Part shown: one piece after another, positions 8,902 through 18,085 of the stretch | Numbering within the stretch: the first letter of the stretch is position 1 | Layout of the letters: each line of letters starts with the position of its first letter | Source: JBPCIX01 sp051005875 | Lineage (GTDB): Bacteria > Actinomycetota > CADDZG01 > JAHWKV01 | Assembly (NCBI GenBank): GCA_051005875.1 | Contig: JBPCIX010000022.1 | Location: 1-64,000, forward strand | DNA: 64,000 bases | Reading direction: 5' to 3' | The notes under the pieces: model-generated | What the model saw: the letters and a program-made list of their open reading frames with translations, nothing else | Told to the model about the DNA's origin: nothing | Databases searched by the model: none | Position numbers and translations under genes: made by a program

Positions 8902-11900
8902 TTGAGTGAAGCTGTATCGAATCACCCGGTGGGCCTTTACCGCCCTCAATATGAACGCGACGCTTGCGGTATCGGCTTTGTCGCCGACGTCGAAGGACGC
9001 TCAAGCCGGGCGACGGTCGAAACGGCGCTTTACTCACTGTGCCGGGTCCGCCACCGTGGGGCTTTAGCCGCCGATTTGAAATCCGGCGACGGCGCTGGAA
9101 TCCTTGTTCCCATACCCAAGGATTTTTTCAAAACGGAAACGGGCGCAGGCTCGATCGAAGCCGACACCCTAGGCATAGCAATGTGCTTTGTTTGGCCTCC
9201 GAGTGAGCAACGTCATCGAAAGATTGTTGAGCAGGCCTGCCGCCAAGAAGGCATCGATGCCCCGATTTGGCGAACGGTGCCTACCCAAGATTCGGCCCTC
9301 GGTGCGAGAGCCCTGGAATCCAAGCCCCTCATCGAACAGGCGGTTCTTGTAAAACCCATCGGCGCCGGCCCCGAGGAGTCGGAGCAACTAGCCGTCAGGG
9401 CCCGCAAACGCGCCGAAAAAGCCTGCCAGGCGGAAGCCGTCAACGCGTACTTCCCCTCTTTCTCTTTCCGCACCGTCACCTACAAGGCGCTCTCGGTCGC
9501 CGACCATTTGTCAATGTTTTATCCAGACCTTGACGACGCCGGCTTCGCCGCTCCCTTTGCAATGTTCCACCAAAGGTTCTCGACGAACACCTCACCAACC
9601 TGGGAACGAGCGCAGCCCTTCAGAATGTCCTGCCACAACGGAGAAATCAACACAATTCAAGGCAACGTGAACCGGATGCGCGCCCGCGAAGGGCGGCTCG
9701 GAAAGCGCAACCTCTCCGACGAAGACCTACTCCGGCCGGTAATAGATGAACAGGGATCAGACTCGGGAATGCTCGATAACGTCTTGGAATTGCTGAATGT
9801 AGAGGGACGCGACGTCAGGCACTCCATGGCGATGATGCTTCCGGCCGCTTGGGAAAACCAGGATGGACTCGACGAGGAGCTAAGGGATTTTTATCGCTAC
9901 CATGCGTGCCTTATGGAGGCCTGGGATGGTCCGGCGGGAGTCATCTTTACCGACGGCGTAAAGATTGGCGCGGCTCTCGACCGCAACGGGCTGCGGCCGC
10001 TGAGATATTCGGTCTGCGAAGACGGCATGATCGCCTGTGGCTCGGAAGCCGGCTCGATTTACACCAGGGGCCACGGCAAGGTCCGGCGGGGCAAGCTCGG
10101 CCCCGGGCAAATGATATGCGTAGACCCCCAAGACGGCGGCTTCGAAGAGGATCCGGTCGCCAAGCGTCTAGCCGGGCACAAACCCTACGGACAATGGCTG
10201 GCGGATCACCTCGAGCCCGGCCCCAACATCATTGAGCCCAGTTTAGAAATTCCTTCGGACATAGTTTCGAGGCAAATTGCGAATGGATTCACAAGAGAGG
10301 AATTCACGACAATAATTCGCCCAATGGCCAGCAATGGGCATGAGCCCACGTCGTCGATGGGAGACGACACCGCTCTGGCCCCGCTGGCCGAACGCACAAG
10401 GCCTCTGTATAACTATTTCAAGCAACGTTTTGCGCAGGTAACCAACCCCCCGATCGATTCGCTCCGGGAACGCTCGGTCATGAGTATCAGAACGTTGGTC
10501 GGTCCGCGCGATCCGATTCTTTGGGAGCGCCCTGAAGCTGCCGGCCTGGTCGAACTCGACAGCTTTGTTCTTTTTGGTCCCCTGGGCGATATCCGCATTG
10601 ACGCTACTTTTCCTGTGGCCGAAGGCCTTGCCGGACTCGAAAATTCGCTTAACCGCATTTGCGAAGAAGCCGCTCAAGCCGCCCGGACGGGCAGCCACAT
10701 CATCGTTGTAACCGATGGGAATATTTCCGCTGAGCGGGCGCCCATTCCAATGCTGTTGGCGGTCAGCGCCATTCATCAGCACTTGATCCGTTGCGGCGAC
10801 CGTACCCGCAGCGGCTTGGTAGTAGAAACCGACGAAGCTCGCGAGGCTCATCACTTCGCGTGCCTGCTGGGTTATGGCGCCGAGGCGATCTTTCCCAGAT
10901 TGGCGTTGGCCTCAATCTCAGACCTGGTTGGGCGAAATCGCCTGGGCGAGGACATCTCGGTGACCGAGGCGCTTATTCGGTTCAGGGCGGCAATCGAAGA
11001 AGGCGTTTTGAAGATCATGTCGAAGATGGGAATCTCGCCCACCGAGTCCTACCGCGGTGCCCAGATCTTCGATGCGATAGGAATCGGCGCCGCGGTCATC
11101 GACAAGTACTTCACCGGAACTCCTTCGCCCATGGAAGGTATCGGCCTCGAAGAAATCGCTGAGGATGTTCTTATTCGCCACGCTGCCGCTTACGGCGAAA
11201 AGCCCCGGCTCGATAACCCGGGCTTTTTGAAGTTTCATTCGAAGGGCGAATACCACGCCACCAACCCCCAGGTCGTCGACGCCTTGCACGAGGCCGTCAA
11301 GACAACGGATTGGGAAAGTTACCACCGCTTCGCCGCGCTTGTTGAGGAAAGGCCGCCCACAGAGCCCCGAGATCTCCTTGAGTTCAAGATGGCTGCCTCG
11401 CCTGTTCCCCTCGATGAGGTTGAGCCGGTCGAAGCCATTACGGCCAGATTTTCAACCGGGGCCATAAGCCACGGCGCCATCGGAGCGGAAGCGCACGAGA
11501 CGCTGGCAATCGCCTTGAACAGCGTCGGCGGAAAAGCCAACAGCGGTGAAGGCGGCGAAGATCCCTCGCGCTACCTGGATGAAAGGCGATGCAAGATTAA
11601 GCAGGTGGCCTCCGGCCGCTTCGGGGTAACTCCGCAATACGCTTCTTTCGCCGAAGAACTACAGATAAAAATGGCCCAGGGATCCAAGCCCGGCGAGGGG
11701 GGCCAGCTACCGGGCCATAAAGTGAGCGATGAGATTGCGCGCCTAAGGCATACACAGCCCGGCGTAGCGCTTATTTCTCCTCCGCCGCACCATGACATTT
11801 ACTCGATCGAGGATTTGGCTCAACTGATCTTTGATCTAAAGCAAGTGAATCCCACAGCGGCAGTCTCGGTCAAACTCGTAGCCGAGGCGGGCGTGGGCAC

Positions 11901-13296
11901 CATCGCTGCGGGTGTAGCCAAAGCTCTTGCCGACGTTGTTCAAATCTCCGGGTGGGACGGTGGAACCGGCGCCAGCCCGCTTTCGAGTATTAAAAACGCC
12001 GGCCTTCCCTGGGAGCTGGGAATCGCCGAAACGCAGCAGACACTCATGGCCAACGGCCTTCGTGAGCGTGTTCGGGTGCGCGTGGATGGCGGCCTGAAGA
12101 GCGGCCGGGACGTGATGATGGCGGCTTTGCTGGGCGCCGATGAATACTCATTCGGCACATCGCTGTTGCTAGCCGAAGGCTGCATCATGGTGCGGGCCTG
12201 CCACCGTGACACATGCCCGGTTGGTATTGCCACGCAACGCAAGGATCTTCGCGCCAAGTTCGCCGGAACCCCGGAACAGGTGGCTCAATATTTACTCTTT
12301 GTGGCTGAAGAGTGCCGGCGCATTTTGGCCTCGCTTGGTGTCAGGTCGCTCGACGAAGCAATCGGCGCGACAAACCTACTGATCCCTCGAAAGCTGGAAT
12401 CACCGAGAGCAAACATGCTCGCCCTTGGGCCAATGCTCGCAGCCGAAGAAGGCATAAGACATTTCGTTAAGGCAGATCCGATTCAAAAGCCGCGCTCGGA
12501 CTTGGGGGACCGCATTTGCAGCGACGCTCTGGGGCCAATTCTTGCGGGCGAAACCATAGAGCTTTCCTATGATGTTCAAAACAGCGACCGTACCTTGGGC
12601 GCCCGGCTCGGCGGCGCCATCGCTCACGAGTTCGGCGCCAACCCGCCCCCTGGGCGGGCCACCGTTTCGTTTGACGGCGAGGCGGGCCAAAGCTTTGGAG
12701 CATTTTTAAGCAGCGGCGTTACGTTCCGGTTGACGGGCGAGGCGAACGACTACGTCGGCAAAGCAATGGGCGGCGGAAGAATAGTAATCATCCCGCCGGC
12801 CGACGACGCCGGCGAGCCCTACCTCATCGGCAACACCGTGCTTTACGGCGCCACCGGAGGCGAGCTTTTTTGTGCGGGCAGGGCCGGCGAAAGATTCGCC
12901 ATTCGCAATTCCGGCGCCGTGGCCGTTGTGGAGGGCGTCGGCGATCATGGTTGCGAGTACATGACCGGCGGCACGGTTGTGGTGCTCGGCCCCACCGGCT
13001 GGAATATGGGAGCCGGCATGACCGGCGGAGAGGCCTATGTCTGGGACCCCGAGCGATACTTGCCGGCCAGGGTCAATCCCGAGCTTGTGGACCTTCACCG
13101 CCCCGACGAGGCGTTTCAAGAATTTTTGAGGGCCCTCATCACGACGCACGCTGCCGAGACCGGCTCCGTTCGAGCTAAGACCATCTTAGAAAACTGGGAA
13201 ACACACGGCCCACAATTCTGGCGGGTAGCGCCCAAGGCGGAAGTCGCCCGGATCGAAAGCGCCCACGAGGGCTCGGTCAGGACGGAAAAGGCTTAG
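8902..13296 (+). CDS. gltB: Glutamate synthase, large (alpha) subunit
   Basis: Makes glutamate from glutamine and 2-oxoglutarate in the cytosol. The N-terminal class II amidotransferase has the catalytic Cys at the end of QYERDAC, where proteolytic maturation is expected. The central and FMN domains follow, with a 3Fe-4S motif ACHRDTCPVGIATQR, and the C-terminal GXGXG beta-helix (FCAGRAGERFAIRNSG, GVGDHGCEYMTGG) is complete. The frame is open from a TTG at 8878, but the TTG at 8902 is preceded by AAAGGAG at a good distance and starts closer to the mature Cys. The small subunit gltD is not adjacent. A 10-base direct repeat, TTGGTAAGCA (8861 and 8878), lies in the leader. A hairpin terminator overlaps the stop codon. 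Confidence 0.97.
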   Translation: MSEAVSNHPVGLYRPQYERDACGIGFVADVEGRSSRATVETALYSLCRVRHRGALAADLKSGDGAGILVPIPKDFFKTETGAGSIEADTLGIAMCFVWPPSEQRHRKIVEQACRQEGIDAPIWRTVPTQDSALGARALESKPLIEQAVLVKPIGAGPEESEQLAVRARKRAEKACQAEAVNAYFPSFSFRTVTYKALSVADHLSMFYPDLDDAGFAAPFAMFHQRFSTNTSPTWERAQPFRMSCHNGEINTIQGNVNRMRAREGRLGKRNLSDEDLLRPVIDEQGSDSGMLDNVLELLNVEGRDVRHSMAMMLPAAWENQDGLDEELRDFYRYHACLMEAWDGPAGVIFTDGVKIGAALDRNGLRPLRYSVCEDGMIACGSEAGSIYTRGHGKVRRGKLGPGQMICVDPQDGGFEEDPVAKRLAGHKPYGQWLADHLEPGPNIIEPSLEIPSDIVSRQIANGFTREEFTTIIRPMASNGHEPTSSMGDDTALAPLAERTRPLYNYFKQRFAQVTNPPIDSLRERSVMSIRTLVGPRDPILWERPEAAGLVELDSFVLFGPLGDIRIDATFPVAEGLAGLENSLNRICEEAAQAARTGSHIIVVTDGNISAERAPIPMLLAVSAIHQHLIRCGDRTRSGLVVETDEAREAHHFACLLGYGAEAIFPRLALASISDLVGRNRLGEDISVTEALIRFRAAIEEGVLKIMSKMGISPTESYRGAQIFDAIGIGAAVIDKYFTGTPSPMEGIGLEEIAEDVLIRHAAAYGEKPRLDNPGFLKFHSKGEYHATNPQVVDALHEAVKTTDWESYHRFAALVEERPPTEPRDLLEFKMAASPVPLDEVEPVEAITARFSTGAISHGAIGAEAHETLAIALNSVGGKANSGEGGEDPSRYLDERRCKIKQVASGRFGVTPQYASFAEELQIKMAQGSKPGEGGQLPGHKVSDEIARLRHTQPGVALISPPPHHDIYSIEDLAQLIFDLKQVNPTAAVSVKLVAEAGVGTIAAGVAKALADVVQISGWDGGTGASPLSSIKNAGLPWELGIAETQQTLMANGLRERVRVRVDGGLKSGRDVMMAALLGADEYSFGTSLLLAEGCIMVRACHRDTCPVGIATQRKDLRAKFAGTPEQVAQYLLFVAEECRRILASLGVRSLDEAIGATNLLIPRKLESPRANMLALGPMLAAEEGIRHFVKADPIQKPRSDLGDRICSDALGPILAGETIELSYDVQNSDRTLGARLGGAIAHEFGANPPPGRATVSFDGEAGQSFGAFLSSGVTFRLTGEANDYVGKAMGGGRIVIIPPADDAGEPYLIGNTVLYGATGGELFCAGRAGERFAIRNSGAVAVVEGVGDHGCEYMTGGTVVVLGPTGWNMGAGMTGGEAYVWDPERYLPARVNPELVDLHRPDEAFQEFLRALITTHAAETGSVRAKTILENWETHGPQFWRVAPKAEVARIESAHEGSVRTEKA

Positions 13297-13327
13297 CTCC
13301 GCCAACTAGTGGCGCCAGGAGCTTTTT
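13295..13327 (+). terminator. Intrinsic terminator of gltB
   Basis: AGCTCC (13295-13300) pairs with GGAGCT (13318-13323), with an inner GCCA/TGGC stem, followed by TTTT (13324-13327). The hairpin begins inside the gltB stop codon and reaches the stop codon of the convergent thioesterase gene. Confidence 0.8.
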
Positions 13328-13742
13328 AGGGGCGCTTTTCCCTGAGAGCGATGGTGCAGGTAGCGAATGCTGTGAGCACGCCAGAGTCGTCGGAGATTCG
13401 GATCTCCCACACCGAAAGAGTCTTTCCGGACTGAAGGGGCGTACCCACCCCGGTGACCCAGCCCTCGCCGGCAGGCCGCAGATGGTTCACTTTGATGTCC
13501 ACGCCAAGAGTAATTTTGTCCGGGTTTTTCAGCCAGGCGCCCACCGAGGCTATGGTTTCGGCTAAGGCGGCTGAGGCCCCGCCGTGCAAGAGTCCTATTG
13601 ACTGGGTATTGCCCTCAACGGGAATCCGGGCGACCACGCGCTCAGGAGTCGCATCCTGAATCTCCATGCCCATCTTGTCCATGAGAGCCCCGGCCCCCCT
13701 CATGACAACATCCTCAGGGTTCATCTGGCTTTCTTCCGGCAT
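13326..13742 (-). CDS. PaaI-type hotdog thioesterase
   Basis: A 138-residue hotdog-fold protein of the PaaI/YbgC-like acyl-CoA thioesterase group. The signature GLLHGGASAALAETIAS (about 50-66) holds the HGG turn and the conserved acidic residue, and the final strands (GVLTAFATCTIALRE) complete the fold. Such enzymes hydrolyse aryl- or acyl-CoA esters; the substrate is unknown. It converges with gltB. The start is well defined: TAGACT lies exactly six bases before the ATG with no ribosome site, a leaderless arrangement. A short 15-bp tandem repeat lies just upstream. Confidence 0.88.
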   Translation of the reverse strand: MPEESQMNPEDVVMRGAGALMDKMGMEIQDATPERVVARIPVEGNTQSIGLLHGGASAALAETIASVGAWLKNPDKITLGVDIKVNHLRPAGEGWVTGVGTPLQSGKTLSVWEIRISDDSGVLTAFATCTIALREKRP

Positions 13743-13769
13743 TCAGGCAGTCTATTGGATAGCCCCCAT

Positions 13770-13808
13770 GTATTCAGCCAGGCGGTATTCAGCCAGGTGG
13801 TATTTAGC
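13770..13808. repeat. 15-bp tandem repeat (about 2.6 copies)
   Basis: GTATTCAGCCAGGCG is followed directly by GTATTCAGCCAGGTG and a partial GTATTTAGC. It lies upstream of the leaderless thioesterase promoter and downstream of the ferritin-operon terminator. No function can be seen; it may be slippage. Confidence 0.75.
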
Positions 13809-13823
13809 CCGGGCCTCCCATGC

Positions 13824-13849
13824 AAAAGGGGCCCTTGCGGGCCCCTTTT
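13824..13849 (-). terminator. Intrinsic terminator of the ferritin-like operon
   Basis: A perfect 11-bp inverted repeat (AAAAGGGGCCC and GGGCCCCTTTT) with a TTGC loop, running into TTTT on both strands. It lies just after the stop codon of the ferritin-like gene at 13868 and could act in both directions. Confidence 0.88.
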
Positions 13850-13867
13850 GACGGCGAAGTCTGAAAG

Positions 13868-14494
13868 CTAGGCCTTGATGAAGGGCCCGGCTGCCGCTAG
13901 GACTTCACTTTTCGTCTTAGCGGTTTCCTGGGCGCCCATGTACACGCCACCCTCGGCTTCGAGCTCCAACAGGTTGCCTATTACGGCTGCGTGCCTTGCC
14001 TCGACACCGAAAATTCCGGCTGCTGCCTGGAGCACTTCCTTGTTCTCGATGAATCCAGCCGCCCCTAGATAGGCTGAGACTCCGAGATTCTCGAACACGT
14101 GGGCCGTGGTCAAAAAGCTCTTACGGTCCTTGAAGGAGTCCTTGAAATCAACTCCGGGGGCGGTAACAGGAGTTCCCCCCAACTTGGTGACCGTCGCTTT
14201 AATTGCCGACACGTGCGCGTCCTCGTCGGCGCCGACTTTCTTGAGGTATTCCTTCTCTTTACCGCTCAGCAAGTTCTTGTCGTTGCCTTGCTTGTAGAAC
14301 GCCGACTCCAGGTACTCAAGGGTCAGCGCGTAATTCAGAACATCGATGTCGCTGGTGAAGTCAGCCGAACCTCCGGAGCCTGGGTCTGCGCTCTGTGCAA
14401 ACAACCAGCGAGGACCGGCGAGCATCTCCATAGCCATCGTGGCCGGAACGCTGGCCACGCTGCCCCTAATAAAATCTCTTCGGGTAAGTCCCAT
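13868..14494 (-). CDS. Tat-exported ferritin-like protein
   Basis: A 208-residue secreted protein of the ferritin-like/desiccation-related (PF13668-type) group. The N-terminus has a twin-arginine signal (LTRRDFIRGSVASVPATM), so it is exported folded. Then come helices with the four-helix-bundle pattern: LNYALTLEYLESAFYKQG, DEDAHVSAIKATVTKLGG, a central helical pair, and GVEARHAAVIGNLLEL, where Glu and His residues could bind a di-metal centre. A ribosome site AAGGAG precedes the ATG. It is the downstream partner of a similar gene (14507) separated by 12 bases, and both end in the similar sequence LAAA-PFIK-. The tatC gene is next to this operon on the other strand. Confidence 0.88.
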   Translation of the reverse strand: MGLTRRDFIRGSVASVPATMAMEMLAGPRWLFAQSADPGSGGSADFTSDIDVLNYALTLEYLESAFYKQGNDKNLLSGKEKEYLKKVGADEDAHVSAIKATVTKLGGTPVTAPGVDFKDSFKDRKSFLTTAHVFENLGVSAYLGAAGFIENKEVLQAAAGIFGVEARHAAVIGNLLELEAEGGVYMGAQETAKTKSEVLAAAGPFIKA

Positions 14495-14506
14495 TGAATT
14501 TTCTCC

Positions 14507-15196
14507 TTAACTCTTAATGAATGGTGTGGCTGCTGCGAGAACTTCGTCCATGGTCTTGGTTGTCTCAACCGGGCTTGGGAACGGATCGCCGCCGGTCAAG
14601 TCTTGCAAGATTGCAGCGTGCCTTGATTCAACGCCTGCGATTGAGGCGGCGGCCGCGAGAAGCTCCTTGGTCTCAATTTTCGTGACCTGGCCGTGGTAGG
14701 CGCTGACCCCTAGTTCCTCGAAGGTTACTGCCGTCTCGAGGAATTTTGCCTTGTCCGTGAAGGTACCTTCGGGAAAGACAAAAGTAGGCTTTGCCACGGG
14801 CTTGCCGCCGACCTTCTTGACCGTTGCAATTAGGGCATCGACGTGCGCCTTCTCGTGAGCGGCAATGGGCTCGATAAGTGCCTTTTCTCTGCCCGAAAGA
14901 ACGCTGCCTGAGACTCCCTTGGTGTAGAACTCCGATTCGAGGTATTCGAGCGTCAACGCGTAATTCAAAATCGGGGTGTCCACATTCTCGGCCATCTTTG
15001 AAGGCGATGCGTCTGTGGGGTCGTCTTCTCCTGGGGTTGTGGTGCTCTTGCATCCTGCCATTACCAACGTGCCGCCAACACCAACGATTCCCGCGTACTT
15101 CAAGAAATTGCGGCGATCTACTTCTTTGTCAAACTTTATGACCGGTTTTCCATCGAAGAGCTTGCTTTCAAGCTCACCTGCGTTTCTGTTTGCCAC
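14507..15196 (-). CDS. Twin-arginine ferritin-like lipoprotein
   Basis: A paralogue of the adjacent downstream gene. The signal VDRRNFLKYAGIVGVGG is twin-arginine type and continues into VMAGCKS, a lipobox, so the product is probably folded in the cytosol, exported by Tat and lipid-anchored. The ferritin-like bundle has LNYALTLEYLESEFYTKG, AHEKAHVDALIATVKKVGG and AGVESRHAAILQDL, with paired Glu/His candidates for a di-metal site. The open frame extends to 15253, but the GTG at 15196 is five bases after AGGAGG and gives 229 residues. This gene and the one at 13868 share one operon and probably a common ancestor. Confidence 0.87.
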   Translation of the reverse strand: MANRNAGELESKLFDGKPVIKFDKEVDRRNFLKYAGIVGVGGTLVMAGCKSTTTPGEDDPTDASPSKMAENVDTPILNYALTLEYLESEFYTKGVSGSVLSGREKALIEPIAAHEKAHVDALIATVKKVGGKPVAKPTFVFPEGTFTDKAKFLETAVTFEELGVSAYHGQVTKIETKELLAAAASIAGVESRHAAILQDLTGGDPFPSPVETTKTMDEVLAAATPFIKS

Positions 15197-15446
15197 TAGC
15201 GCCTCCTTTGGCGTTGTACCTACGAATTCCGTGCAGAAAGCGCGGAACATCAAGTGCTTTGCGAACCTGGTGCCCCTACGCCCACAACTGCCCTGCCTAA
15301 ACAGCCGCTCAAATGAGCTTCCTTAGGTTCTACCCCTCTTGATGGTACTTAAACCACAATCTTGCAGTGCTCATCAGCTAGGGCCGGAAGTCTTTGTCAG
15401 CGACCTTCTGCAATCCATTCGGGGCACACGGTCATTTGGATGGGTA

Positions 15447-15482
15447 TTGGACGGCATTTTCGCTACCGAGTAGCGTGACTCC
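15447..15482 (+). promoter_or_regulatory. tatC promoter, leaderless, with inverted repeat over the -10
   Basis: TTGGAC (15447-15452) and TAGCGT (15471-15476) are 18 bp apart, and the -10 is exactly six bases before the tatC ATG. A perfect inverted repeat CGCTAC-CGA-GTAGCG (15461-15475) covers the spacer end and the -10, a possible operator. Confidence 0.65.
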
Positions 15483-16259
15483 ATGAAAGTCTTCTCCAAA
15501 CGCAAGAACAGCGCCGGCAATCTCCCCGGCGCTGCGGTGCCAGAAATGACCCTGATAGACCATCTTGAAGAGCTGCGAAGCCGCCTCTTCAAGATTGTGG
15601 TGGCCTTCGTTTTGGGGTCTGTCGCCGCTTGGTTTTTGTACGATCCGATTTTGGCGCTTCTCATCAAACCTCTAAAAGGCCTCCCAGGGGCCGGCGAGGT
15701 AATCAGCCGGGGCAAATTGGTTGTGATGGCCCCGACCGAAGCCTTCTTCATCCGGATCAAGATCACCGCCTTCTCAGGCTTCGTGGTGGCGCTGCCGGTT
15801 ATTTTGTGGCAATTGTGGCGCTTTGTAACGCCGGGGCTTCACCGAAAAGAAAAACGCTACGTAATTCCGTTCGTCTTCGTTTCGATGGCACTTTTCGTGG
15901 CGGGAATTTGGCTCGCATTTTTCTCGCTTCCCAAGGCCCTGCAACTGCTGACCAGCTTCGGCGGAACCGATATTGTTCTGGTCCCCCGGGCCTCGGAATA
16001 CCTGTCGTTCATGATGCTGATGATCGCCGCTTTCGGTATCTCTTTTGAATTCCCGATCGTACTGATTGGGCTTGTAATGGCCGGAGTTTTAACTAGCCAG
16101 TCGCTGCGCAAGGGCCGGCAAATAGCGTGGGTGATCATCTTGATTGTTTCGGCGGTCATTACTCCGACCACCGACCCTATAACAATGCTGATGATGGGAG
16201 TGCCGATGCTGTTTCTTTACGAGGCGACAATCTTGACCGCACGTTTGATGAAAAAGTGA
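15483..16259 (+). CDS. tatC: Sec-independent protein translocase subunit TatC
   Basis: The multispanning receptor subunit of the twin-arginine export system, 258 residues. The family signature MTLIDHLEELRSRLF is at residues 21-35, and six membrane segments follow (VVAFVLGSVAAWFLY, AFSGFVVALPVILWQLWRFVTPGL, and others), with FVTPGLHRKEKR and ASEYLSFMM typical of TatC. It recognises the twin-arginine signals of folded substrates. Two such substrates, the ferritin-like proteins, are encoded directly opposite. tatA/tatB are not in the window. The gene has no ribosome site; the promoter -10 is six bases from the ATG. Confidence 0.97.
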   Translation: MKVFSKRKNSAGNLPGAAVPEMTLIDHLEELRSRLFKIVVAFVLGSVAAWFLYDPILALLIKPLKGLPGAGEVISRGKLVVMAPTEAFFIRIKITAFSGFVVALPVILWQLWRFVTPGLHRKEKRYVIPFVFVSMALFVAGIWLAFFSLPKALQLLTSFGGTDIVLVPRASEYLSFMMLMIAAFGISFEFPIVLIGLVMAGVLTSQSLRKGRQIAWVIILIVSAVITPTTDPITMLMMGVPMLFLYEATILTARLMKK

Positions 16260-16298
16260 CCTCTCACGTAATTCCAGGGCCCAGGTTAAAATCAACGG

Positions 16299-16724
16299 AT
16301 GCCAAAAAAGTTTGCTTTGATTTTGCTCGTAGTTCTCGCGATGGCAGCCTGCTCAAGCTCTCCCGAGCCGGCGCCTACGACTGAACCCAAGCCGGCGGCG
16401 GTTAAACCTGACAAAAAACCTGCGGAATCATGCCCGCCGGGCACCGGACCCATCGCTATTTCCGCTACGGAAGCTACTTTTGACAAGAAATGTCTGGCTT
16501 CCAAGGCCGGTGAAAAATTCACCGTAGTTTTGAACAACACCGATGCCTTTGGGCACAATTTTGCGATTCTCGAAAAGAGCGGCGGCAATCACTTGTTCAC
16601 CGGCACGGCCTCAAACGGACCGACAACAACTACCTATGAAATACCCTCCCTGTCAAAGGGCACCTACCTCTTCCAATGCGACTTCCATCCCTTCGTAATG
16701 CAAGGCCCCTTCATAGTCAGCTAA
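16299..16724 (+). CDS. Plastocyanin-like blue-copper lipoprotein
   Basis: A small exported electron carrier candidate, 141 residues. The signal ends in a lipobox (LAMAACSSS), and a Pro-rich linker follows. The cupredoxin domain (about 48-141) has His in GHNFAI and the C-terminal loop FQCDFHPFVMQG, giving the classic type 1 copper ligand set His, Cys, His, Met. Two further Cys (ESCPP, KKCLA) could form a disulfide. It follows tatC by 39 bases on the same strand but has its own TAAAAT box exactly six bases before the ATG, so it may also be transcribed separately without a leader. Confidence 0.88.
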   Translation: MPKKFALILLVVLAMAACSSSPEPAPTTEPKPAAVKPDKKPAESCPPGTGPIAISATEATFDKKCLASKAGEKFTVVLNNTDAFGHNFAILEKSGGNHLFTGTASNGPTTTTYEIPSLSKGTYLFQCDFHPFVMQGPFIVS

Positions 16725-16742
16725 ACCGAAGCTGCGCACCGC

Positions 16743-17867
16743 TTATCTCGACCGGGCGGCCGCGGGTGACCGGCCGGTGAATGTCCAGGCTCCCGCTTTG
16801 GACTGGTACAGCCAAACAACCAGAGACTTGAGGTCGCCCTTTTCGTCGTACTCGTAGTCTTTTGAGTCGCCGAGGAAACTCCGATTAAAGCGTAAAAATT
16901 CGATAAGCTCTTTGGGCTTGGGCTCAACTTCTTCGATCGCTTCAAGCAGCATCGAGGCACCCTCGTACGCCTCAAGGGCTAAGGGGGGAGGCTTAGAGCC
17001 AAACCTGGCGCGATAACGAGCCCGGAAATCAGCTCCGCCCCTATCGGCGGGATCCGCAATGGGCGAACTGGTGATAACTCCATCGGCGACTCCCGAGGGC
17101 TTGGCCTGCAAAATTCCGGGCGAAACAACAATGGGTCCTTTGTAGCCGGCCTTTCTTGATTCCTCTATGAACCTTGCGCCCAGGCCCCCTTCTCCCGCGA
17201 AAACCAAAATCATCGGAGGGTCAAAAGCGATAGAACCGGCAAGGCCCTCAAGGTCGGTCTTTGGGTTGATGCGCTCGAACCGCGGGATAGGCCGCTTGGC
17301 TGTGTCGAAGGCCGATTTTAAGCCCGCGCTGAAATCGTTTCCGACCGGGGTTTCGTCATGCATAACCAGGGCCGGTCCAGCCGGGAAGGTTCGATTGGCG
17401 TAAAGCCCCAGGGCCTTGCCTTGCTGAACGGCGGGGGCCACGAGGCGGCGGAAACTTTTGGCGCCGGGAGGGGCTTCACCACCGGTCGAAGTGGTTAAGA
17501 AAGGAATTCCTGCCTTATCCAGGACCAGCGCCGCCGCCTGGGAGCCTGCATCGCTCAATTCCCCGACGACCCCGATTAGGCGTTCAGTTTTCGAAACCTG
17601 GTCGGCGCCCCTGGCAGCATCGGGCGCAGACCCGTCGATCGTCTCCGCCTTGAGGCTTACCCGGTAAGTAGAGTCGGCGTGCCGGTTGTACTCTTCGACC
17701 GCCAGCTCGGCCCCCTTTTTTCCTCCGGAAGAAGTCTTGGGCGCCGAATCGCCGAGAAACCCTAGAGCCAGGCCTTGCCTGCCTGCCGCAGGGGCAACAG
17801 GGGCGGATCCGCAGGCAGCGGACGCCAGAACCACTGCGATGGCTGCAGCCATTGTTAACCTTTTCAC
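16743..17867 (-). CDS. ABC-type substrate-binding lipoprotein (Leu/Ile/Val-binding family)
   Basis: A 374-residue periplasmic-binding-protein type I fold of the branched-chain amino-acid receptor family (Peripla_BP_6). The signal ends in a lipobox (VLASAACGSAP), then GLALGFLGDSAPKTSSGGKKGAELAVEE marks the first lobe and LIGVVGELSDAGSQAAALVLDKAGIPFLT the ligand-cleft start. These proteins deliver amino acids or other small molecules to ABC transporters, or act as sensors. No permease or ATPase gene adjoins it, so it is an orphan receptor here. The GTG start has TATCTT exactly six bases upstream and no ribosome site, again a leaderless pattern. It converges with the blue-copper gene. Confidence 0.85.
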   Translation of the reverse strand: MKRLTMAAAIAVVLASAACGSAPVAPAAGRQGLALGFLGDSAPKTSSGGKKGAELAVEEYNRHADSTYRVSLKAETIDGSAPDAARGADQVSKTERLIGVVGELSDAGSQAAALVLDKAGIPFLTTSTGGEAPPGAKSFRRLVAPAVQQGKALGLYANRTFPAGPALVMHDETPVGNDFSAGLKSAFDTAKRPIPRFERINPKTDLEGLAGSIAFDPPMILVFAGEGGLGARFIEESRKAGYKGPIVVSPGILQAKPSGVADGVITSSPIADPADRGGADFRARYRARFGSKPPPLALEAYEGASMLLEAIEEVEPKPKELIEFLRFNRSFLGDSKDYEYDEKGDLKSLVVWLYQSKAGAWTFTGRSPAAARSR

Positions 17868-18085
17868 GGTCTCAAGATATCAGGATGCGCCTTGGGCCCC
17901 GGGCAGAACTCTGCGGCAAATCCCCCAAACGGGGGGCACCTAGGCGAGGGGCGAAAATCTTCCTAAAAATATATGCCTATTGGGTAGCTCAAGGTGTACA
18001 ATTGGCTAGCTAAAACCGCGTGCAGCGCTCGCCTGCAAGGTGACCGCCTAATTTGATTTCTTATATCCACAGGAGGAAATGCCCA

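Noticed and set aside
17980..18002. Promoter-like TTGGGT and TACAAT before the RTX gene
   Set aside because: Spacing is only 11 bp, so the two do not form a normal promoter; TACAAT alone is too weak.
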